Shown: positions 35,340 through 45,369, counted from the stretch's first letter. The stretch is 64,000 bases of DNA from an uncultured Roseburia sp. (GCA_900557275.1 USRX01000005.1:61470-125469); one strand, 5' to 3'. Numbers and translations are program-made. Notes: generated by a model from the sequence alone, not told the origin.

Positions 35340-36941
35340 TTATTCTGCCGGTCTGTAATTTCGAATCATCTCTTCAGCTACTTTCAGACCATCCATTGCT
35401 GCGGAAGTAATCCCACCGGCGTATCCAGCTCCTTCGCCACAAGGATAAAGCCCAGATACGGAACTTTCCAGATGCTCTCCCCGAAAGATTCTTACTGGAG
35501 ATGAGGTGCGGCTTTCTACACCGGAAAGAATGGCATCTTCCCGGTCAAATCCATGGATCTTTTCGGAAAATGCATGCATGCCCTCACAAAACGCTTCATT
35601 CAGTGTCTCCGGCAGCAGCGTCCGCAGGTTTGCAAATGCAGTCTGCCCTTTCTGACAGCTGCCAAAGCTTCCATACCCTTCGGATACTTTTCCGACTTTA
35701 AAATCCGCAAACAGCTGTTGTGGAATCTTTCCTTTGCCCAACTCATACGCACGTTTTTCCAGATTCCGTTGAAAAACCATACCTGCCAGCGGTGTATCCC
35801 CCGGATAATCTTCCGGCGATACCGTCATGATAATCGCGCTGTTTGCATTTTTGCTGTCTCTGGCATGATAACTCATTCCGTTTACTGCCAGACGCTGTTC
35901 TTCCGAAGACGCATTGACCACATAACCTCCCGGACACATGCAGAAAGAATATACGCTTCTACCGTTGGAAGCATGATATGTCACTTTATAATCTGCCACC
36001 GGAAGTCCCTTTTGCAGATTTCCAGTTCCATACTGACTCTCATCGATCATTTTCTGCGGATGTTCCACACGGAATCCCACGGCAAAAGGCTTTGCCTCCA
36101 TCATAATCCCAAGTGCATACAATGTTTCAAAGGTATCCCGGGCACTGTGTCCGCAGGCAAGCACAAGGGTGTCGCAATCCAGTCTTTCTTTTCTGTTAAT
36201 GATAACTCCTTGCAGACTGTTATTTTCGATACACAGATCCGTTGCCTGAGACTGAAACCGCACTGTTCCACCAAGACGTTTTATTTCTTCCCGCATCCTT
36301 CGGATCACATCAAACAACACATCCGTACCAATGTGAGGTTTGTTCAGATATAAGATATCTTCCGGTGCACCAAATTTTACGAATGTCTCAAGGACAAAAC
36401 GATTCCTGCCCGCTTTGTCCTTGACTGCCGTGTTCAGTTTTCCATCCGAAAATGTACCGGCTCCGCCTTCCCCAAACTGTACATTGGAATCGGTCAGAAG
36501 TTTTCCTGTCTCCCAGAACTGTTCTACATCCTTCTGGCGTTCTTCAATGGTCTTTCCCCGTTCCAGCAAAATCGGGGCATATCCATGGGAAGACAACAGA
36601 TAGGCGCAGAAAAGACCTGCTGGGCCGCTGCCCACGATCACAGGTCTGTGTTTCATAGGACGGGCATCCGCCCTTGATTCCGGTGCTTGATAGTGCTTTT
36701 TAACTACCACGCTGCAGTCTTTATCTTTTAAAAATGGTTTTACATTGGACGGCAGCAGCAGATCCACCGTATATATGTACTGGATATGATCTTTTTTTCT
36801 GGCATCCACAGATTTTTTTATAATCTCATAACCGACAATATCTGATCCGGATACTTTTATTTTTTTACATGCTTTTTTCAGCATATCTTTTTCTGTATGT
36901 TCAATCTCTGTTTTTAACTGAGAAATCCGTATTCTCTGCAT
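35340..36941 (-). CDS. COG2509-type FAD-dependent oxidoreductase
   Basis: A 533-residue flavoprotein of unknown substrate. After an N-terminal domain of about 80 residues comes the dinucleotide-binding VIVGSGPAGLFCAYLLSSHGYAPILLERG near 100-128, then VQFGEGGAGTFSDGKLNTAVKD near 158, and a C-terminal GLYPCGEGAGYAGGITSAAMDGLKVAEEMI. Members are widespread in anaerobes without assigned function. Start ATG 36941 has AAGGAG 6 bases upstream; a TTG adding 7 residues is weaker. Confidence 0.88.
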   Translation of the reverse strand: MQRIRISQLKTEIEHTEKDMLKKACKKIKVSGSDIVGYEIIKKSVDARKKDHIQYIYTVDLLLPSNVKPFLKDKDCSVVVKKHYQAPESRADARPMKHRPVIVGSGPAGLFCAYLLSSHGYAPILLERGKTIEERQKDVEQFWETGKLLTDSNVQFGEGGAGTFSDGKLNTAVKDKAGRNRFVLETFVKFGAPEDILYLNKPHIGTDVLFDVIRRMREEIKRLGGTVRFQSQATDLCIENNSLQGVIINRKERLDCDTLVLACGHSARDTFETLYALGIMMEAKPFAVGFRVEHPQKMIDESQYGTGNLQKGLPVADYKVTYHASNGRSVYSFCMCPGGYVVNASSEEQRLAVNGMSYHARDSKNANSAIIMTVSPEDYPGDTPLAGMVFQRNLEKRAYELGKGKIPQQLFADFKVGKVSEGYGSFGSCQKGQTAFANLRTLLPETLNEAFCEGMHAFSEKIHGFDREDAILSGVESRTSSPVRIFRGEHLESSVSGLYPCGEGAGYAGGITSAAMDGLKVAEEMIRNYRPAE

Positions 36942-36968
36942 CCCAAACTCCTTATCCGGCAAGCCTGC

Positions 36969-38225
36969 CTACGCCTTCGCTTTTTCTGCCACATGTTTCC
37001 CGGAAAGATAACCGGTCGTCCATGCCCATTGCAGGTTATAGCCACCGCAGATGCCATCCACATCCAGGATCTCACCGGCAAAATACAGTCCTTCTGTCAG
37101 TTTTGACTCCATCGTTCCTGCCTGTACCTCACGGGTATCGATCCCCCCGGCAGTTACCTGCGCCTGTTTAAAATTACCGGTTCCTGTGATCTGCAGCCGG
37201 GTTCTTTTCACATGGGCAGCCAGTTCACGGGCTGTTTTTCGTAATCCATCCGCTTTTCGCTCTGCAGCAGTCTGTTTTCCATTGGCAGCTTTCCTCCAGT
37301 TTTCTGTCAGCGCATGTGCCAGCTTCTGGTTTAATAAACCGTTCAGCACCTGTTCCGGCGTATTCCGTTTTTCTGCCAGTCGGTCTGTCAGCCACTGTAT
37401 CAATTCTCCCTCTGATACCTCTGGAAGGAAATCCACCATTGCCATGACAATGGTGTTTTCTTTTAAGGCTCTTGCAGCATATCTGCTGACCTGAAAAGTC
37501 GGGATTCCGGAAATTCCGTAGTCTGTCAGCTGCAACTCGCCTCCAGATGCAGCGATCTCCTTTCCATCCACCAATAACGTAACAACGCCTTCTGCCCGCA
37601 CGCCTTTGACCTGTTTTAACCAGGTTTCGTTTGCATGCAGCGGCACCAGTGCCGGTACCGGTTCGATACAAGAATGCCCCAGCTGCTTGGCATAGAGATA
37701 ACCGCTGCCATCACTCCCGGACTGGGGCGATGCAGCGCCTCCGGTCGCAAGGATACAGGTTTTTCCATAAAAATCCCCTTCCTTGCTCTGCACCCGGAAA
37801 ACGCCGTTTTCCTTCTGAATCTTTCGGATCCCTACATCACATTTTACAGAAACATGTAACCGATGCACTTCCTGAAGCAGTCCATCCCGGATTGTTACCG
37901 CCTGCATGGATCGTGGATAACAGTATCCCTCTCTGTCTTTTGTCCAGATGCCAAGCTCTTTAAAAAAATCAATCGCATTCTGGGCACCAAACAGTTCCAG
38001 GCATTGCAAGACAAAGGCAGGGGTACTGCCTCTGTAGCATTCTGACCCCTGCACTGTATTCGTAAAATTGCACCGTCCATTTCCGGTGGCAAGTATTTTC
38101 TTTCCCGGTTCCTCTTTGTGTTCTAGAATAAGCACGCGACATCCTGCTCGTGCTGCTGTGATCGCCGCCATCAGACCGGAAGCTCCTCCACCGATGATAA
38201 GCACATCCATCCTTTTTTCTTTCAT
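36969..38225 (-). CDS. HI0933/BaiN-family NAD(P)/FAD-dependent oxidoreductase
   Basis: A 418-residue flavoprotein. The N-terminal Rossmann motif is DVLIIGGGASGLMAAITAARAGCRVLILEH, followed by KKILATGNGRCNFTNT, typical of this family, and a C-terminal GLYFAGEILDVDGICGGYNLQWAWTTGYLSGKHVAE. BaiN of C. scindens, a bile-acid reductase, is a member, but most members have no known substrate and no bai genes are near. It is 27 bases upstream of the COG2509 gene. Start at 38225 has GGAG 6 bases away. Confidence 0.9.
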   Translation of the reverse strand: MKEKRMDVLIIGGGASGLMAAITAARAGCRVLILEHKEEPGKKILATGNGRCNFTNTVQGSECYRGSTPAFVLQCLELFGAQNAIDFFKELGIWTKDREGYCYPRSMQAVTIRDGLLQEVHRLHVSVKCDVGIRKIQKENGVFRVQSKEGDFYGKTCILATGGAASPQSGSDGSGYLYAKQLGHSCIEPVPALVPLHANETWLKQVKGVRAEGVVTLLVDGKEIAASGGELQLTDYGISGIPTFQVSRYAARALKENTIVMAMVDFLPEVSEGELIQWLTDRLAEKRNTPEQVLNGLLNQKLAHALTENWRKAANGKQTAAERKADGLRKTARELAAHVKRTRLQITGTGNFKQAQVTAGGIDTREVQAGTMESKLTEGLYFAGEILDVDGICGGYNLQWAWTTGYLSGKHVAEKAKA

Positions 38226-38254
38226 TCCACACTCCATCTTATCCGTTTATTTCT

Positions 38255-39103
38255 TTATTCGTTTTCAGATGTATGCGCATCATCCCGAAAAACCGCTTTC
38301 AGGATCTCTTCATCTGACGGAAAATCACTGGTGTCTTTTCCTGTGATTTTCTCCTGTGATCCGGAAGGCTGTACCTCATCGCCTACCGTTGGTTCTGCCG
38401 ACTGCGGCACATCTGCCTCTTTTATTGCTTCTGTATCTGGAATGTCCTCCTCTGATGTTTCATCGGATATATCAGTAATTTCCGCAATCTCAGCCTCTTC
38501 CGATGGGTTTTGTGCTTTCTGTTTCGGGTTTTTCCGATACATTCGGGAAGCAATCATCATATAGATCATGCTGAACAGTCCCACTGCGCCATCCGCGGCC
38601 AGAATCACGTAGATCACATCCATCTGTTTCTCTCTCCAGGAAAACAGATCCAGGATCACAAGCACCGACAGCACGAGAAATACCAGTGCCAGGATTAGAA
38701 ATACCGGCCAGCTTCTGTTTTTCATCGCATTCAGATCGACCGCATTCTGCAATTTGACTACAGCTGTCAGCAGCACACAGATTCCAAGAAACAGTCCGAA
38801 TGACTCCGCAACCTGCGCAGACCGGATCAGAATACAAAATCCTGCAATCACTGCAAGCACACCTCCGGAAAAACTGTATTGTCCCGTATCCAGAAAATGT
38901 CCGCCGGTAAAATACCGCACGATTGTAAGGATACCAAAGGCGATCAGCACTGCACAGAGCATATAGACAATATAAACTTCCCTAATCGCCGGCACAAACA
39001 ACATTGCCAGTCCCAGGATCAGATATACAACAGAGATACCAGCAATTACCCCAGTTCCAATCCCCTGTTTTTTCTCATTCTCTTTTTCACTTGTATTTTT
39101 CAT
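38255..39103 (-). CDS. DUF308 (HdeD-like) membrane protein with acidic tail
   Basis: A 282-residue protein with about six membrane segments between residues 15 and 190, in paired form like HdeD/DUF308 (VIAGISVVYLILGLAMLFVPAI; GVLAVIAGFCILIRSA). The last 90 residues are acidic and probably disordered (SEEAEIAEITDISDETSEE). Function unknown. It lies between the BaiN-type gene and the BofC-like gene on the same strand. Confidence 0.75.
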   Translation of the reverse strand: MKNTSEKENEKKQGIGTGVIAGISVVYLILGLAMLFVPAIREVYIVYMLCAVLIAFGILTIVRYFTGGHFLDTGQYSFSGGVLAVIAGFCILIRSAQVAESFGLFLGICVLLTAVVKLQNAVDLNAMKNRSWPVFLILALVFLVLSVLVILDLFSWREKQMDVIYVILAADGAVGLFSMIYMMIASRMYRKNPKQKAQNPSEEAEIAEITDISDETSEEDIPDTEAIKEADVPQSAEPTVGDEVQPSGSQEKITGKDTSDFPSDEEILKAVFRDDAHTSENE

Positions 39104-39153
39104 TTTCTCTTCTCCAGATAATTCCCAATAGTCATACAGGATTTATTTTACCA

Positions 39154-39639
39154 TTAGCTGGAGTAATTTTCAAGAAAATGATACAATTCCTCCAGATCTG
39201 AAAAAGGGATTCCTTCTTCCTCTGCCATCTTTCGCAGCTCTTCCGGAAGGTTTTCTGCCTTCAGATCGGTTTCAAAATAAATCTTATCCGTAACTGCATC
39301 ATATACCGTCAGATATTCCCCGGTATCTTTCAGATAAAAGGATGCCTGCCCTGATGCATCTGCGTACTTCTGAGACAGAGAATTTTTTGTATTTGTTCCA
39401 TTCGCAGCAGCAGATGTCCCATCCGGATTTAATGTATCCCATGTTCCGCCTTCAGATACATATCCGACATCTTCCGTACTTTTTTGTTTATCCGTTTCAT
39501 TTTTTGTATACTGTGCTTCCTGTTCCGTAAGGCTGCGTGCCATACGATAGCTTCCACATGCATAACCGGCAAAAAACATCGCAGCGACCCCAACGACCAC
39601 CACAAATAAAAATAAGCGAATACTGCGTTTTGAGTTCAT
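39154..39639 (-). CDS. BofC-like C-terminal domain protein, membrane anchored
   Basis: A 161-residue protein with one N-terminal membrane segment (about 8-28), a low-complexity Ser/Thr/Asn/Gly linker, and a C-terminal domain of about 60 residues: FYLKDTGEYLTVYDAV near 102, then YFETDLKAENLPEELRKMAEEEG and DLEELYHFLENYSS. This pattern resembles the BofC C-terminal domain found in clostridial proteins; the assignment is tentative. Its RBS and start codon lie in the loop of a perfect 12-bp hairpin. Confidence 0.65.
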   Translation of the reverse strand: MNSKRSIRLFLFVVVVGVAAMFFAGYACGSYRMARSLTEQEAQYTKNETDKQKSTEDVGYVSEGGTWDTLNPDGTSAAANGTNTKNSLSQKYADASGQASFYLKDTGEYLTVYDAVTDKIYFETDLKAENLPEELRKMAEEEGIPFSDLEELYHFLENYSS

Positions 39640-39666
39640 ATCATTCTCCTTTTTCGCAGTATTCGC
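39616..39666 (-). promoter_or_regulatory. Hairpin enclosing the RBS and start codon of the BofC-like gene
   Basis: GCGAATACTGCG on the minus strand (39666-39655) pairs perfectly with CGCAGTATTCGC (39627-39616), which is codons 5-8 of the gene. The 27-base loop contains AGGAG and the ATG. A U-rich stretch follows the stem, so it could also end transcription from the flippase gene. Confidence 0.6.
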
Positions 39667-39723
39667 CGGAATACAGATTTTTATTCAATTACAGCACATT
39701 TTTCCACATGCTGTTTCTTTTTC

Positions 39724-41388
39724 TTACAGAAGATGCAGTTTTTTTCCGAACCGAATGATCAGCGTTCCCTTCGGGAAGCTCTTCAGCTCTTCCTCTGTCA
39801 GTCCCTTGATCAGAAGGATTGCCACGCCATAGACAACGATTCCTACCAGAATCGAGATCAGTGTCCAGATCGCATTGTGTGAAAACAGCTTCATTCCACT
39901 ATGATATACCACAAATACGATCACACCCATGATTGCTGATGCGATTCCCGGTTTTACAAATGTCTTCATAATGTTCAGATCATACTGGGAATATTTCTGT
40001 ACGGAAACACCGTTCAGGATACACATGAGCAAAGCGAAAAATGCGGTTGCGATCACGACAGCATAAATATTCAGATCAGCAACTTTCATCAAAAGCACGA
40101 GGAACACGATATGGGCGCCCAATGCGATGATCGCATTTCTTACCGGAATGATCATCTTATTGATTCCCTGCAGGATGCCATTGGAAAGTGTGGAAATCGA
40201 ATAAAAAATAATCGAGATCGCGCCAAGCTGCAGTAACTGTGCAGACAATGGTTCCGCATCCGCAAACAACAGCCGCAGGATTGGGAATGCCAGCACAAGA
40301 AATCCTACCGTACACGGGAACGCAATGACCATGATAAAACGCATAGCTGAACTAATCTTACTTTTCACTGCATCCATATCTTTTGCCGCATAAGCTGCTG
40401 CCAGACTTGGTACACAGGATGCGCCCATGGCAGAGGCAATAGAGATCGGCACATTGATCAGTACTTTATATTTTCCGGTAAAAATACCCCACCAGTTTGA
40501 GATCGTATGGGCGCTGTATCCCTGCATCAATGCAATATTTTTAAAAATACCCTGATCAATGATCGAACTGATATTATATAAAGTAGTGCTGAGCAATACA
40601 GGAACAATCGTTAAGATCATTACTTTTATAATAGAACGGTAAGATTCATCTTTTACATTTCCCCGTTTTGCTTCCCTGCGCTCTGCGCGTTTCATTTTCG
40701 GCCAGAATGCTGAAAATACAAACAGAACAAATGCAAGGCCTACGACTGCGCCAACTCCGGTACCAAGCGTACCACCGGCTGCACCGTAAGCAGCTGCATA
40801 CATGTCCTCATTTCCAAGGACTGCTCCGATCCGTTTACCATAACCAAACAGCACATATGCCGCTGCCACGCTGACAATCGCATTTGCGATCTGTTCCAGA
40901 ACCTGGGATACCGCACTGGGCACCATGGTTCCCATTCCCTGAAAGAATCCACGGATAACACCAAGTACTGCAACAATGATAAGCGTTGGTGCCAGAACAC
41001 GAAGGGCATAAAAACTCATCGGTGTCTTAAAAATATCTGCCGTTATAAAACGAGCGCCAAAGAATACAATGATACATCCAATCGCACCGGTCACTCCGGC
41101 AATCATCAGACCGCCTTTTAATACTTTATGGGCATTGCGCCGCTGCCCTACCGCCACACGGGTGGATACCATCTTTGATACCGCCAGCGGGAGACTGTAG
41201 GATGAGATCAGAAGCATCGTACTGTAGATCTCATATGCGCAGCTGTAATAATCATTTCCCACATTTCCAATAATCGCCTGTAAAGGTGCCCGGTACAAAA
41301 GTCCGATAATACGGCTGACGATAGAAGCAATCGCGAGAATCGAACCTTGCACAAGAAAACCTGAATCACTTTTTTTCTTTTCGCTCAT
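39724..41388 (-). CDS. MOP-superfamily lipid/polysaccharide flippase (SpoVB/MurJ-like)
   Basis: A 554-residue protein with about 14 membrane segments. The start FLVQGSILAIASIVSRIIGLLYRAPLQAIIGNVGNDYYSCAYEIYSTMLLISSYSLPLAVSKMVSTRVA is the SpoVB/polysaccharide-flippase pattern. Candidate cargo is lipid II or another undecaprenyl-linked glycan. Whether it is the main lipid II flippase or a sporulation paralogue cannot be told from sequence alone. Confidence 0.88.
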   Translation of the reverse strand: MSEKKKSDSGFLVQGSILAIASIVSRIIGLLYRAPLQAIIGNVGNDYYSCAYEIYSTMLLISSYSLPLAVSKMVSTRVAVGQRRNAHKVLKGGLMIAGVTGAIGCIIVFFGARFITADIFKTPMSFYALRVLAPTLIIVAVLGVIRGFFQGMGTMVPSAVSQVLEQIANAIVSVAAAYVLFGYGKRIGAVLGNEDMYAAAYGAAGGTLGTGVGAVVGLAFVLFVFSAFWPKMKRAERREAKRGNVKDESYRSIIKVMILTIVPVLLSTTLYNISSIIDQGIFKNIALMQGYSAHTISNWWGIFTGKYKVLINVPISIASAMGASCVPSLAAAYAAKDMDAVKSKISSAMRFIMVIAFPCTVGFLVLAFPILRLLFADAEPLSAQLLQLGAISIIFYSISTLSNGILQGINKMIIPVRNAIIALGAHIVFLVLLMKVADLNIYAVVIATAFFALLMCILNGVSVQKYSQYDLNIMKTFVKPGIASAIMGVIVFVVYHSGMKLFSHNAIWTLISILVGIVVYGVAILLIKGLTEEELKSFPKGTLIIRFGKKLHLL

Positions 41389-41427
41389 AAATAACTGTCC
41401 CTCAAAACTTTCATCTGAAGTTCCAGT

Positions 41428-42534
41428 CTATTGCTGAAACTCCTCCATTGTATGATAAAATGTTATTTTATCCGCATAGGTATCCTGAATAATACATACC
41501 CATGTCTTTCCCTGATTCACTGTGATCTCTGTACCATCTTCCGTAAAATAACGGGTCGGTGCAGACTGTGAGTCTTTTGACCATGTTACAGGAATGCTTT
41601 TTCCATTGGTCACATAGTATCCCCTGCCGCCGGACATAGTATTTACGCTGAGGTATCCAACCTCTTTATCCGCAATACTCCATTCACATACCTGCAAAAT
41701 GATATTTTTGCACGAAAGTTGCGAATTGTCAATTCCATCTATCTGTTTATCGCCATATTCGTAACGATAATACTGGCCGTCTTCCGGATTATAGACAAAC
41801 CACGGCTTGTTTACAAGGTAACCGGGCTGTACTACGTATGCATCCTCGCCCTGATCCAGCGTAATCTGTTTTTCATCATCTTCATTCATTTTATAATGGG
41901 ATGTATAAGATGGCTCATAATCAGTCCGATATCCTTTCAACTGAATTCCTTCTGTCGTCATACTGCCATCGGTGTACAGATTGTGCGGTGCCTTTCTGGA
42001 ACTGTCCCGTTTATACATGACATTCCCCACTTTACCCTCAAGAGCATTCAAATCATCGATCACACCGCTGTCCAACATACCTTTTGCAAGGTACGCCTGT
42101 CCGCAATGTGCATAAAAAGCATCAAATTCCAGTGCCCAATCGATGTAATACAGACGACAGCTGCGAATAGACTCTATCTTTTCCACGCTGGAATAATCTC
42201 CAAAAATCCCCATTAACCGTGTTTCTCCGCCTTCTACCGGCGCTTCATACATTATCTGGGCGTTTTTTATGCCATACTGTGGCAAAGCCTTTTTCGTATT
42301 ACCAATCATTACTGCCAGGGGTCGTTTCTGCACAAGTGCCTCATTGATCCACTCTCCTGTCAGCATGCTTCTGGCTTCGCCCGGATGTAGATCTACCGGT
42401 TCCGCCTCTGGCTCTGCACTGATCTCAGCCACCGCGCTGGAACCATCTGACACCGTTGTCTCTTTCTTCCCACAGCCTGTAAAAATCCCCACACACATTG
42501 CAGCGCACATTGCGACCACTAATATTTTTTTCAT
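41428..42534 (-). CDS. DUF3048 (YerB-like) lipoprotein
   Basis: A 368-residue surface lipoprotein: MKKILVVAMCAAMCVGIFTGC is a signal with lipobox FTGC (Cys21). The DUF3048 regions include RPLAVMIGNTKKALPQYGIKNAQIMYEAPVEGGETRLMGIF near 80-120, and a C-terminal part with RGYYVTNGKSIPVTWSKDSQSAPTRYFTEDGTEITVNQGKTWVCII. Function is unknown. GGGGGA precedes the start. Confidence 0.88.
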   Translation of the reverse strand: MKKILVVAMCAAMCVGIFTGCGKKETTVSDGSSAVAEISAEPEAEPVDLHPGEARSMLTGEWINEALVQKRPLAVMIGNTKKALPQYGIKNAQIMYEAPVEGGETRLMGIFGDYSSVEKIESIRSCRLYYIDWALEFDAFYAHCGQAYLAKGMLDSGVIDDLNALEGKVGNVMYKRDSSRKAPHNLYTDGSMTTEGIQLKGYRTDYEPSYTSHYKMNEDDEKQITLDQGEDAYVVQPGYLVNKPWFVYNPEDGQYYRYEYGDKQIDGIDNSQLSCKNIILQVCEWSIADKEVGYLSVNTMSGGRGYYVTNGKSIPVTWSKDSQSAPTRYFTEDGTEITVNQGKTWVCIIQDTYADKITFYHTMEEFQQ

Positions 42535-42590
42535 TTTCTTCCCCCTGTCTAAAATAAATGTATTCTCAGAAACTTCTTAAAACAAATATA

Positions 42591-43088
42591 CTATCTTGTA
42601 ATTTTCAGGTAATCGAGAATTTTTCTCTGATGTTCCTGCATCTCTTGTGCCTCTTCCGGCTCCATATGATCATATCCAAACAGGTGCAGCATACTGTGCA
42701 CGATCAGAAATGCATATTCTCTTTTCTCACTGTGTCCATATTCCTTCGCCTGTTCACGCACATGATCTACAGAAATCACGATATCTCCCAGCATAACCTC
42801 TCCGGTATCCGGATTGATATTATCCCCCATCAGGTCTTCTACCTTTGAAAAATCTCCCGGTGCATCATACTCCAGCAACGGAAAAGACAGTACATCTGTC
42901 GCACGGTCGATCTGCCGGTAAGAAGCATTGATCTCCTGTATCGCCGCATCATCTACCAGCGTAAGATTGACTTCCGCCTCATATGGAAAATCTTCAGCCT
43001 CCATGCAGGTCTCTATAACCTCTTTTGCCAGTTCTTCATATGGAAACGAAAACTTCGGTTCCACTTCACATTCAAGATGAAATGTCAT
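42591..43088 (-). CDS. ybeY: Endoribonuclease YbeY
   Basis: A 165-residue metal-dependent RNase for 16S rRNA 3'-end maturation and 70S quality control. The zinc motif HSMLHLFGYDHMEPEEAQEM near 128-147 has the His-x3-His-x5-His pattern; ATDVLSFPL and GDIVISVDHVREQA are also typical. It follows phoH by about 20 bases, the usual Firmicute order. ATG 43088 fits its GGGGGA site better than GTG 43094. Confidence 0.95.
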   Translation of the reverse strand: MTFHLECEVEPKFSFPYEELAKEVIETCMEAEDFPYEAEVNLTLVDDAAIQEINASYRQIDRATDVLSFPLLEYDAPGDFSKVEDLMGDNINPDTGEVMLGDIVISVDHVREQAKEYGHSEKREYAFLIVHSMLHLFGYDHMEPEEAQEMQEHQRKILDYLKITR

Positions 43089-43109
43089 ACACACGTTCCC
43101 CCTTTATAG

Positions 43110-44144
43110 TTATGATTTTTTCCGTTTGGATGTTTTTTCCACTTTTCCACCCTTTAATGCGGCCTGACGTTTCGCATCCTGTTTCATGGCTTTCGTCTCA
43201 TAGTCTTCATAAGCCTGTACGATTTTCTGTACCAGCGGATGACGCACGACATCCTGACTGGTCAGTTTACAGATGCCGATTTCCGGAATACCGGACAGTA
43301 CTTTTAATGCCACATCCAATCCCGACTTCGTACCCGGTGCCAGGTCTTTCTGTGTGGCATCACCGGTTATGACTGCTTTTGATCCAAAGCCAAGACGTGT
43401 CAGAAACATCTTCATCTGTGCAGGTGTAGTGTTCTGCGCCTCATCCAGAATGATAAACGCATTATCCAGCGTCCGGCCTCTCATATAGGCCAATGGCGCC
43501 ACTTCGATCAGCCCTTTTTCCTGATTTTTCTGAAAACTTTCTGCTCCCATGATCTGATACAGCGCATCATACAGCGGGCGCAGATACGGATCGATCTTAC
43601 TTTGCAGATCTCCCGGCAGAAATCCCAGCTTCTCTCCTGCCTCAATCGCCGGCCTTGTCAGTATGATACGGCTGACCTCCTCATTTTTAAATGCCGTGAT
43701 CGCCATAGCCATGGCAAGATACGTTTTTCCGGTACCCGCCGGCCCCATACCAAACACGATCATTTTTTTGCGAATCTGATCCACATAATCTTTTTGCCCA
43801 AGGGTCTTCGGTTTAACCGGTTTTCCCTGGATCGTATGACAGATAATGTCGCCATCCAGCTCCACCAGTGTCGTATTCAATTCACTGCTGCAAAGTTCTA
43901 GCACATAATTGACGTTCTGTTCCGTGATCTGATTGCCTCGCCGCGACAGCTCTACTAATTGTGTAAATATATTTTTTGCTGCTATGACCGCCTGTTCTTC
44001 TCCGGTCAGCTTCAAGCCCTGTTCCCTTACAACGATCGTCACTTTCAGTGCATTTTCAATCTTTTTCAAATAGGCATCAAACTGACCAAACACGTTTGCC
44101 ATATGTTCAGTCGGAATCTCCATCTGACCCTGTATCAATCCCAT
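43110..44144 (-). CDS. phoH: PhoH-like ATPase
   Basis: A 344-residue cytoplasmic P-loop ATPase probably linked to RNA metabolism with YbeY. Walker A is FGMGPAGTGKTYLAMAMAI near 133-151, RPAIEAGEKLGFLPGDLQSKIDPYLRPLYDAL near 165-196, and Walker B FIILDEAQNTTPAQMKMFLTR near 225-245. The Lys/Arg-rich tail is variable. Its start overlaps yqfD by 38 bases, with AGGA in front of ATG 44144. Confidence 0.94.
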   Translation of the reverse strand: MGLIQGQMEIPTEHMANVFGQFDAYLKKIENALKVTIVVREQGLKLTGEEQAVIAAKNIFTQLVELSRRGNQITEQNVNYVLELCSSELNTTLVELDGDIICHTIQGKPVKPKTLGQKDYVDQIRKKMIVFGMGPAGTGKTYLAMAMAITAFKNEEVSRIILTRPAIEAGEKLGFLPGDLQSKIDPYLRPLYDALYQIMGAESFQKNQEKGLIEVAPLAYMRGRTLDNAFIILDEAQNTTPAQMKMFLTRLGFGSKAVITGDATQKDLAPGTKSGLDVALKVLSGIPEIGICKLTSQDVVRHPLVQKIVQAYEDYETKAMKQDAKRQAALKGGKVEKTSKRKKS

Positions 44145-45369
44145 TCGTTTCCTGTCCTTCCTTATCTGACAGAATACGCAACTCTGTTTTCCGGTAACTA
44201 TCAGCCTTTACAGAGACCTGAAATGATCCGGATACGCATACTGTCTTTTCATTAAATTTTATCTTAACATCTTTCTGCTGTATTTGAAAACCATTTTCCT
44301 GCATTTTTTTACAATATATTGCAAGATTTTTCTTTGCCTGTTTTTTGCCTTCCTCTTTTGTAAGATTTCTTGTCATTTTTTCTTCTGCTTCTTCTTTAAA
44401 CCACTGTATCTGTATCGGAAGGTAAAAATTCTTCCCAATCACAATTGAATTTACCGCGCTTGTCTGTCGGAAAATATCAAAAGGCTGCTTTACTCCTCCC
44501 AGTTCAAGATACTGGTTCCCCTTGTAAATTCTGCACCAGCTGCGTGTTTTTCCCGTTGGGGAATACATGGTCGTTTTCCTTGCAAACTCATCTGTATATT
44601 CCAGCATTCCATCAATCCAGACATCTGCATCTGCTTTCACATATTTGTATCCACTGATATCTCCATTGTCATTCATATAAGGAATGCATCCACTGACCAG
44701 AACGTCTCCTTTCTTTACCTCCATGCCGGCTTCCACCTGGGGCATTCCCTCTCTGGTCACGATAGAAACAACGGTTCCATCCACCGGAGCCAGCAGATCC
44801 TGCGCCTCCTCATTTTCCCTGTCTGTCTGCGCTCCCGTCATTGTTTCCTGCAGATCTATAATGAGACGGGTTCCCTGCACCGTGGCGGATACCCAAATAA
44901 TCTCCGGATATGCATCCCGGATCATTTTTTCCAGTTCTGACATCTGCAGGCTGTCTTTCAGTGCACCATACCCGACACCATTTTCTTTCAGATATGCTTT
45001 CAATGCCTGATCCGTAACATAGGAATTGCCCGAAATCTCCACGTTCCAGATAAAACCGGACAATCCATATAATAAAAGCAGACATAATACGATCCCCACA
45101 AAAAAACATTTATGTTTCCGATAATGAAAACACAAAAACGGTATGCCTTTCTTTTTTATAATATGTACATGCGTTCCCGACTTTCGAAGCAATGGACGCA
45201 GCTCAAAGAAAGAAGCAGCAGAAAGATCCAGTACATATCCGCTTTTGGATGGATGCAGATTCCAGACCGGTATCCCCTGTTTTCTGCATAAATTCAAAAA
45301 ACGTTCCGGCGCATAGCCGGTTATCTCCACACGGATGCTTCCTTTCAAAAAACTCAGGACTTTGTTCAT
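44107..45369 (-). CDS. yqfD: Sporulation protein YqfD
   Basis: A 420-residue protein with an N-terminal cytoplasmic domain of about 85 residues (LKGSIRVEITGYAPERFLNLCRKQGIPVWNL), one membrane segment near 92-112 and a large outside domain with SYVTDQALKAYLKENGV and TGAQTDRENEEAQDLLAPVDGTVVSIVTREG. This matches the YqfD/SpoIV-associated family of spore formers. Order yqfC-yqfD-phoH-ybeY is the classic Firmicute arrangement. Confidence 0.93.
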   Translation of the reverse strand: MNKVLSFLKGSIRVEITGYAPERFLNLCRKQGIPVWNLHPSKSGYVLDLSAASFFELRPLLRKSGTHVHIIKKKGIPFLCFHYRKHKCFFVGIVLCLLLLYGLSGFIWNVEISGNSYVTDQALKAYLKENGVGYGALKDSLQMSELEKMIRDAYPEIIWVSATVQGTRLIIDLQETMTGAQTDRENEEAQDLLAPVDGTVVSIVTREGMPQVEAGMEVKKGDVLVSGCIPYMNDNGDISGYKYVKADADVWIDGMLEYTDEFARKTTMYSPTGKTRSWCRIYKGNQYLELGGVKQPFDIFRQTSAVNSIVIGKNFYLPIQIQWFKEEAEEKMTRNLTKEEGKKQAKKNLAIYCKKMQENGFQIQQKDVKIKFNEKTVCVSGSFQVSVKADSYRKTELRILSDKEGQETNGIDTGSDGDSD

